A stretch of DNA of 38,905 nucleotides from an uncultured Pseudorhodobacter sp. (lineage in GTDB: Bacteria > Pseudomonadota > Alphaproteobacteria > Rhodobacterales > Rhodobacteraceae): NCBI GenBank assembly GCA_913062925.1, contig CAJXWJ010000032.1, positions 1-38,905 on the forward strand, read 5' to 3'. Position 1 is the first letter of the stretch. Every line of letters starts with the position of its first letter. Shown here piece after piece: positions 35,126 to 38,905 of this stretch. The notes under the pieces were generated by a model, which was not told the origin of the DNA, made no database searches, and saw only the letters and a list, made by a program, of their open reading frames with translations. The translations under genes and the position numbers were made by a program.

Positions 35126-35797
35126 TTACTCCGCCCAATGAATTGTTGCGTGATCAAGCACCGCGCGCACGGGGGCCTCAAGCGGCGACAGATGCCAAGC
35201 CGCCTCGATGGCTGCGCGCTTTTCGGCGCCGGTGATCAGGATATGGATGTTTTTTGCAGCCGCCAGCACTGGGGCGGTCAGGGTGATGCGCGGCTCGCCC
35301 GCAGCCTCGGCCCGCATTGGCAGCAGGATCGGCGCGTCGGGGCTAAGCGCTTCGGCCAAAAGATCGGCACCGGGAAACAGGCTGGCGGTGTGCATATCCG
35401 CCCCCATCCCCAACAGCAAAACCGACAAAGGCAGATGCGGCGCAATCGCCGCGGAAAGGCCCGCAAGCGCCGCTTCGGGCATTTCAGTCGGGGCATAAAG
35501 CGGCAAAAGCTGCGCTGCCGCCGCCTTATCCACCAAAAGCCGCGCGCGCAGCAAGGCGGTGTTCGAACGCGGGCTGTCTTCGCCGACCCAACGCTCGTCG
35601 TTCAGCACCACGGCAATATTGGCCCAATCCAGACTGACCGCCGATAAGATGTCAAACACCGGCCCCGGCGTGGTGCCCCCCGGCACACTGAACGAGGCCC
35701 GCCCCTGCGCAAAAAGTTCCTCGCGCAGATCAGAGGCCAAGCGGTCTGCAAGGCCAATCATCAGCGCTTCGCGGTCGGGATAGGTCTCGATCCTCAT
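35126..35797 (-). CDS. pgl: 6-phosphogluconolactonase
   Basis: Hydrolyses 6-phosphogluconolactone to 6-phosphogluconate, in the cytoplasm. It is 223 residues of the DevB/Pgl (NagB-like) type. The phosphate loop is SVPGGTTPG (about 38-46), the substrate motif is VLNDERWV (about 65-72), and LGMGADMHTASLFPG carries the family GxGxDGHxAS signature. The ATG overlaps the zwf stop by four bases; pgi follows after three. Confidence 0.95.
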   Translation of the reverse strand: MRIETYPDREALMIGLADRLASDLREELFAQGRASFSVPGGTTPGPVFDILSAVSLDWANIAVVLNDERWVGEDSPRSNTALLRARLLVDKAAAAQLLPLYAPTEMPEAALAGLSAAIAPHLPLSVLLLGMGADMHTASLFPGADLLAEALSPDAPILLPMRAEAAGEPRITLTAPVLAAAKNIHILITGAEKRAAIEAAWHLSPLEAPVRAVLDHATIHWAE

Positions 35798-37248
35798 TTC
35801 TTGATCTCGCGCCAGCGGCGGCCGTCGCGGTGCATCAGCATCAGCGCATCCTCTGGCCCAGAAGAGCCCGCGTCATAGGCTTGCGGTTTGTCGCCGCGCG
35901 CCTCCCAACCTTGGATGATCGGATCGGTCCAGGCCCAAGCCGCTTCAACCTCGTCGCCGCGCATGAACAGGGTCTGATTGCCGCGGATCACATCCATGAT
36001 CAGCCGCTCGTAGGCGTCTGGCACATCCTCGGCCTCGTCGCCCAAAGCCTCGGCAAAGGACATATCCAGCGGCACCTGCATCATCCGCATGCCGCCCGGC
36101 CCCGGTTCTTTGATCATCACCATCAAGTTCATGCCCTCATCGGGCTGCAAGCGGATCACCAGCACGTTTTCATGCCAGCCGCTTTCATTGTCGAAAATCG
36201 CATGGGGCGGCTGCTTGAAGGTGATCGCAATTTCGCTGGCGCGCGCGCGCAAGCGCTTGCCGGTGCGCAGATAAAACGGCGTGCCCTGCCAGCGCCAGTT
36301 CGACACCGTGGTTTTCAGCGCGATATAGCTTTCGGTCTTGCTGCTGGCGTCTTCGCAATGCTCAAGATACCCACCCTCGCCGTTGCCAGCGCGGTATTGG
36401 CCGCGCACGATGTCATCGGGCTGCACCGGCGACAGCGCCCGGATAACTTTAAGCTTTTCATCGCGCACAGCGTCTGGGTCAAAGTGATAGGGCGGCTCCA
36501 TCGCGATCAGGCAGAGCAATTGCATCATATGGTTTTGCACCATATCGCGCATCGCACCCGATTTGTCGTAATAGGCGCCACGGCCTTCGACGCTGACGGT
36601 TTCGGCGACGGTGATCTGCACATGATCGACATATTCCGCCTTCCACAGCGGTTCGAACAAGATATTGGCAAAGCGCACCGCCATCAGGTTTTGCACGGTC
36701 TCCTTGCCCAGATAGTGGTCGATGCGGTAGATCTGGGCCTCGTTGAAATGCTTGGCCAGCACCGCGTTCAGCGCCTTGGCCGAGGCCAGATCGCGGCCAA
36801 AGGGCTTTTCCACCACGATGCGGCTTTCAGCATGGGCGATGCCGTGGGTGTGCAGCCGTTCCGCAATATCGCCAAACAGCGAGGGCGCGACCGAAAAGTA
36901 AAACGCCCGCACCATATCAGGGCGCACAGCAGATTTTAGCTTATCCCAGCCAGTCACCCCCAGCGCATCAATCGAGATATAGCTGATTTTTTCCAAAAAC
37001 GCCGCGATAACGCCAGCATCACGCCGATTTTCGGGCACGAATTCCTCGATCGCCTCGGCCACCATCTGGCGAAAGCCTGCATCATCCAGATCGGCGCGGG
37101 CAGCACCAATGATCCGGCTGTCTTCGGTCATCTGGCCTTGCAGAAACCGCCGATAAAGCCCCGGCAGAATCTTGCGTTTGGCAAGATCCCCCGTTCCGCC
37201 AAAGATCACCAGATCAAAAGCATCAACCGGAATTACGCGCGAAACCAT
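35794..37248 (-). CDS. zwf: Glucose-6-phosphate 1-dehydrogenase
   Basis: Oxidises glucose-6-phosphate to 6-phosphogluconolactone, entering the Entner-Doudoroff and pentose phosphate routes. It is 484 residues. The dinucleotide-binding GGTGDLAKRK (17-26) and the active-site signature RIDHYLGKETVQN (175-187) are intact, as is the EKPFGRD motif (147-153). GAGGTAAGCC precedes ATG 37248. It heads the zwf-pgl-pgi operon; edd and eda are not in this window. A TATACT box (37271-37276 on the other strand) and a LacI-type palindrome are upstream. Confidence 0.97.
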   Translation of the reverse strand: MVSRVIPVDAFDLVIFGGTGDLAKRKILPGLYRRFLQGQMTEDSRIIGAARADLDDAGFRQMVAEAIEEFVPENRRDAGVIAAFLEKISYISIDALGVTGWDKLKSAVRPDMVRAFYFSVAPSLFGDIAERLHTHGIAHAESRIVVEKPFGRDLASAKALNAVLAKHFNEAQIYRIDHYLGKETVQNLMAVRFANILFEPLWKAEYVDHVQITVAETVSVEGRGAYYDKSGAMRDMVQNHMMQLLCLIAMEPPYHFDPDAVRDEKLKVIRALSPVQPDDIVRGQYRAGNGEGGYLEHCEDASSKTESYIALKTTVSNWRWQGTPFYLRTGKRLRARASEIAITFKQPPHAIFDNESGWHENVLVIRLQPDEGMNLMVMIKEPGPGGMRMMQVPLDMSFAEALGDEAEDVPDAYERLIMDVIRGNQTLFMRGDEVEAAWAWTDPIIQGWEARGDKPQAYDAGSSGPEDALMLMHRDGRRWREIKK

Positions 37249-37323
37249 GGCTTACCTCGTCTTTTGTGGCAGTATAGCGGCACCAGCGCAGATCGACCAG
37301 ATGCGGGGCGGGCCCCGATCCTT

Positions 37324-37335
37324 GTTAGCGCTAAC
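37324..37335. promoter_or_regulatory. LacI-type operator palindrome upstream of zwf
   Basis: GTTAGCGCTAAC is a perfect 12-base palindrome with a central CG, the hallmark of LacI-family operators. It lies about 75 bases before the zwf ATG and about 50 bases upstream of a TATACT -10-like box, so beyond a -35. It could act on zwf-pgl-pgi or on the modA side. The window's own LacI gene (8529-9557) is one possible binder; this is inference. Confidence 0.5.
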
Positions 37336-37518
37336 GAGGTGCTTTTACGGTGACTTAGCCCGCAAGTCTAGCAGAGGATGCAGACTATTCGCATCGAATT
37401 TCCCCTGCAAGCGCTGCGGTTGCAAAGATTTGAGCCAAAGCCCGCCGCATCTGCCTTGTCGCGCCCTTTTGTGAATGTCACACTTGGTTATTTCTTGCTG
37501 ATGTCAGGATTCGCACCT

Positions 37519-38277
37519 ATGCGTCGCTTTGTTTTCTCCAGCCTTTTTGCGCTTTGCTTTACCAATCCCGCGCTTGCCGAAACGGTCAAGGTCTTTGCCG
37601 CCGCATCGCTTAAGACCGCGCTTGACCAAGTTGCCGCCGATTTCACCGCCCAAACCGGCAATCAGGTTGTGATCAGCTATGCAGGGTCCAACACATTGGC
37701 CAAGCAGATTTTGAATGGCGCGCCTGCTGACATTTTCATCTCGGCCAATACAGCTTGGATGGATGAGCTGGAAAAGGCCGGCCTGCTGGTGACGGGCAGC
37801 CGTAAGGATATCTTAAAAAACATCCTTGTTCTGATTGCGCATGGCAAGGATGCTCCTCATGTGGCGATCAGTGAAGATCTTGATCTTGCGGGGCTTTTGG
37901 CGGGCAATCGGCTGGCGATGGCGATGGTGGATGCGGTGCCTGCGGGGCAATACGGCAAGGCAGCTTTGATCTCTTTGGGGCTGTGGGACAGTGTGGCCGC
38001 CTCGGTCGCGCAGGCTGAAAATGTGCGTGCGGCGCTGGCTTTGGTGGCGCGCGATGAGGCGCCCTTTGGCATTGTCTACGCCACCGATGCCAAGGCCGAG
38101 CCCAGCGTCAGCGTCGTTGGCCGCTTTCCGCCAGAGAGTTATCCCGCCATCACCTATCCCGCGGCCCTGTTGAACGAAGCGCGCGACGCCGCCGATGCGG
38201 GCTTTTTCGCTGCCCTGACAGCGCCCGAGGCCGCCGCTCATTTCACCGCTGAAGGCTTTACCATGCTGACACCCTAG
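37519..38277 (+). CDS. modA: Molybdate ABC transporter periplasmic binding protein
   Basis: Periplasmic protein of 252 residues that binds molybdate (or tungstate). The signal peptide MRRFVFSSLFALCFTNPALA ends at Ala20, and the mature protein starts ETVKVFAAASLKTALD, the typical ModA opening. Family parts are YAGSNTLAKQILNGAPADIFIS (anion-binding Ser and a long loop) and a C-terminal AAHFTAEGF. An in-frame ATG at 37501 is possible, but the AGGA site favours 37519. No modB or modC follows; the next gene is convergent. A TGTGA-ATG-TCACA dyad lies at 37470-37482. Confidence 0.88.
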   Translation: MRRFVFSSLFALCFTNPALAETVKVFAAASLKTALDQVAADFTAQTGNQVVISYAGSNTLAKQILNGAPADIFISANTAWMDELEKAGLLVTGSRKDILKNILVLIAHGKDAPHVAISEDLDLAGLLAGNRLAMAMVDAVPAGQYGKAALISLGLWDSVAASVAQAENVRAALALVARDEAPFGIVYATDAKAEPSVSVVGRFPPESYPAITYPAALLNEARDAADAGFFAALTAPEAAAHFTAEGFTMLTP

Positions 38278-38290
38278 CCCGCCCGAGCGA

Positions 38291-38905
38291 TTAAACCGAT
38301 ACATGCGCGCGCAGATCGGCCTTCTCGAAACGCGCCTTTGCGCCGGAAACGGAAACCGCGCCGCGCTGCAAGACATAAAACTGATCCGCCAAGCCATAGG
38401 CAAATTCGAAATATTGCTCGACCAGCACAATCGCAATATCGCCCTTTGCTTTCAGATGCGTCAGAACATGGCCGATTTGCTGAATGATATTGGGCTGAAT
38501 GCCTTCGGTCGGCTCGTCCAGCAACAGCACTTTGGGCCGCATCAGCATTGCCCGTGCGATTGCCAATTGCTGCTGCTGCCCGCCCGACAAATCGCCGCCT
38601 CGGCGCGCGCGCATGTCTTTTAGCACCGGAAACAGCTCGTAAACCTCTTCGGCGATGTGATGCTCGGATTTTGGCAGCACCGCAAAGGCGGTCTCTAGGT
38701 TTTCGCGCACTGTCAGCAGCGGAAAGATCATCCGGCCCTGCGGCACCACCGAAAGCCCGCGGCGCGCCATTTGCTGCGCAGGCAGCACGCCAAGGCTTTC
38801 ACCGCCAAGCTCGACACTGCCGCCCGAGCGCGGATGCGTGCCCGCAAGCGCCTTCAGCAGGCTGGTTTTGCCGGTGCCATTGGTGCCCATCACGCAAGTG
38901 ATCTC
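38291..38905 (-). CDS. urtE: Branched-chain/urea ABC transporter ATPase, UrtE-like (N-terminus cut by window edge)
   Basis: ATP-binding subunit of a HAAT-type importer; 204 residues are present, lacking about the first 30. Walker A is GTNGTGKTS, the Q-loop is VVPQGRMIFPLLTV, the signature is GGDLSGGQQQQL, and Walker B is VLLLDEPTEGIQPN, followed by the H-loop-region VLVEQYFEFAYGLAD. VMGTNGTGK, GTHPRSGG and the C-terminal LRAHVSV are close to UrtE of alphaproteobacteria, where it works with UrtABCD to import urea. LivF for branched-chain amino acids is the alternative. The upstream partners lie outside the window. Confidence 0.78.
   Translation of the reverse strand, partial: EITCVMGTNGTGKTSLLKALAGTHPRSGGSVELGGESLGVLPAQQMARRGLSVVPQGRMIFPLLTVRENLETAFAVLPKSEHHIAEEVYELFPVLKDMRARRGGDLSGGQQQQLAIARAMLMRPKVLLLDEPTEGIQPNIIQQIGHVLTHLKAKGDIAIVLVEQYFEFAYGLADQFYVLQRGAVSVSGAKARFEKADLRAHVSV

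Overview
The window looks like chromosomal core DNA from an alphaproteobacterium of the Rhodobacterales (Rhodobacter/Roseobacter group). The evidence is a GC-rich composition, a CckA-type hybrid kinase, the block DUF177-rpmF-plsX-fabH-ihfA-merR, a 360-residue double-domain dCTP deaminase, a zwf-pgl-pgi cluster and a UrtE-like ATPase. No IS element, integrase, prophage, toxin-antitoxin pair or CRISPR array was seen. Both window ends cut through genes: cckA at the left and a urtE-like gene at the right, both on the minus strand.

Layout. 1-4.0 kb: cckA (with a perfect CtrA box in its leader) and an RsmB-type rRNA methyltransferase on the minus strand, divergent from exoD. 4.0-8.3 kb: guaB divergent from a class I glutamine amidotransferase, then a TDT/TehA-like carrier and a PhyH-type dioxygenase. 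8.5-11.9 kb: a LacI regulator with glucokinase, then a DNA-3-methyladenine glycosylase and an esterase on the other strand. 11.9-13.6 kb: an MFS carrier coupled to a GNAT acetyltransferase. 13.6-17.5 kb (minus): cysS, then cimA overlapping an NDUFAF6-like member of the squalene/phytoene synthase fold. 17.7-22.2 kb: a group II PLP decarboxylase converging on a bamE-olsB-uup-like run. 22.4-26.5 kb: DUF177, rpmF, plsX, fabH, ihfA and merR on the plus strand. 26.5-30.1 kb: tRNA-Pro(GGG) with a strong terminator, the fused dCTP deaminase, a RamA/RACE-type corrinoid reactivase and tRNA-Gly(CCC). 30.1-32.1 kb: an AT-rich rlmF and an unknown exported protein. 32.1-33.5 kb: an AEC carrier divergent from ridA. 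33.5-37.2 kb (minus): zwf-pgl-pgi, with a LacI-type operator palindrome upstream. 37.5-38.9 kb: a modA without modBC, converging on the urtE-like gene.

How the genes work together. Glucokinase, Zwf, Pgl and Pgi give the entry from glucose into the oxidative (Entner-Doudoroff) route. The LacI regulator beside glk and the LacI-like palindrome beside zwf suggest, but do not prove, shared sugar control. RpmF, PlsX and FabH join ribosome and fatty-acid/phospholipid synthesis, and BamE and OlsB add envelope functions. CimA with CysS and the RACE protein touch isoleucine, cysteine and probably methionine metabolism. I do not see a clearly new multi-gene system. The better leads are single loci: the CtrA box at cckA, the orphan corrinoid reactivase, the asymmetric double-domain dCTP deaminase, the NDUFAF6-like protein, and the compositionally foreign rlmF next to tRNA-Gly.
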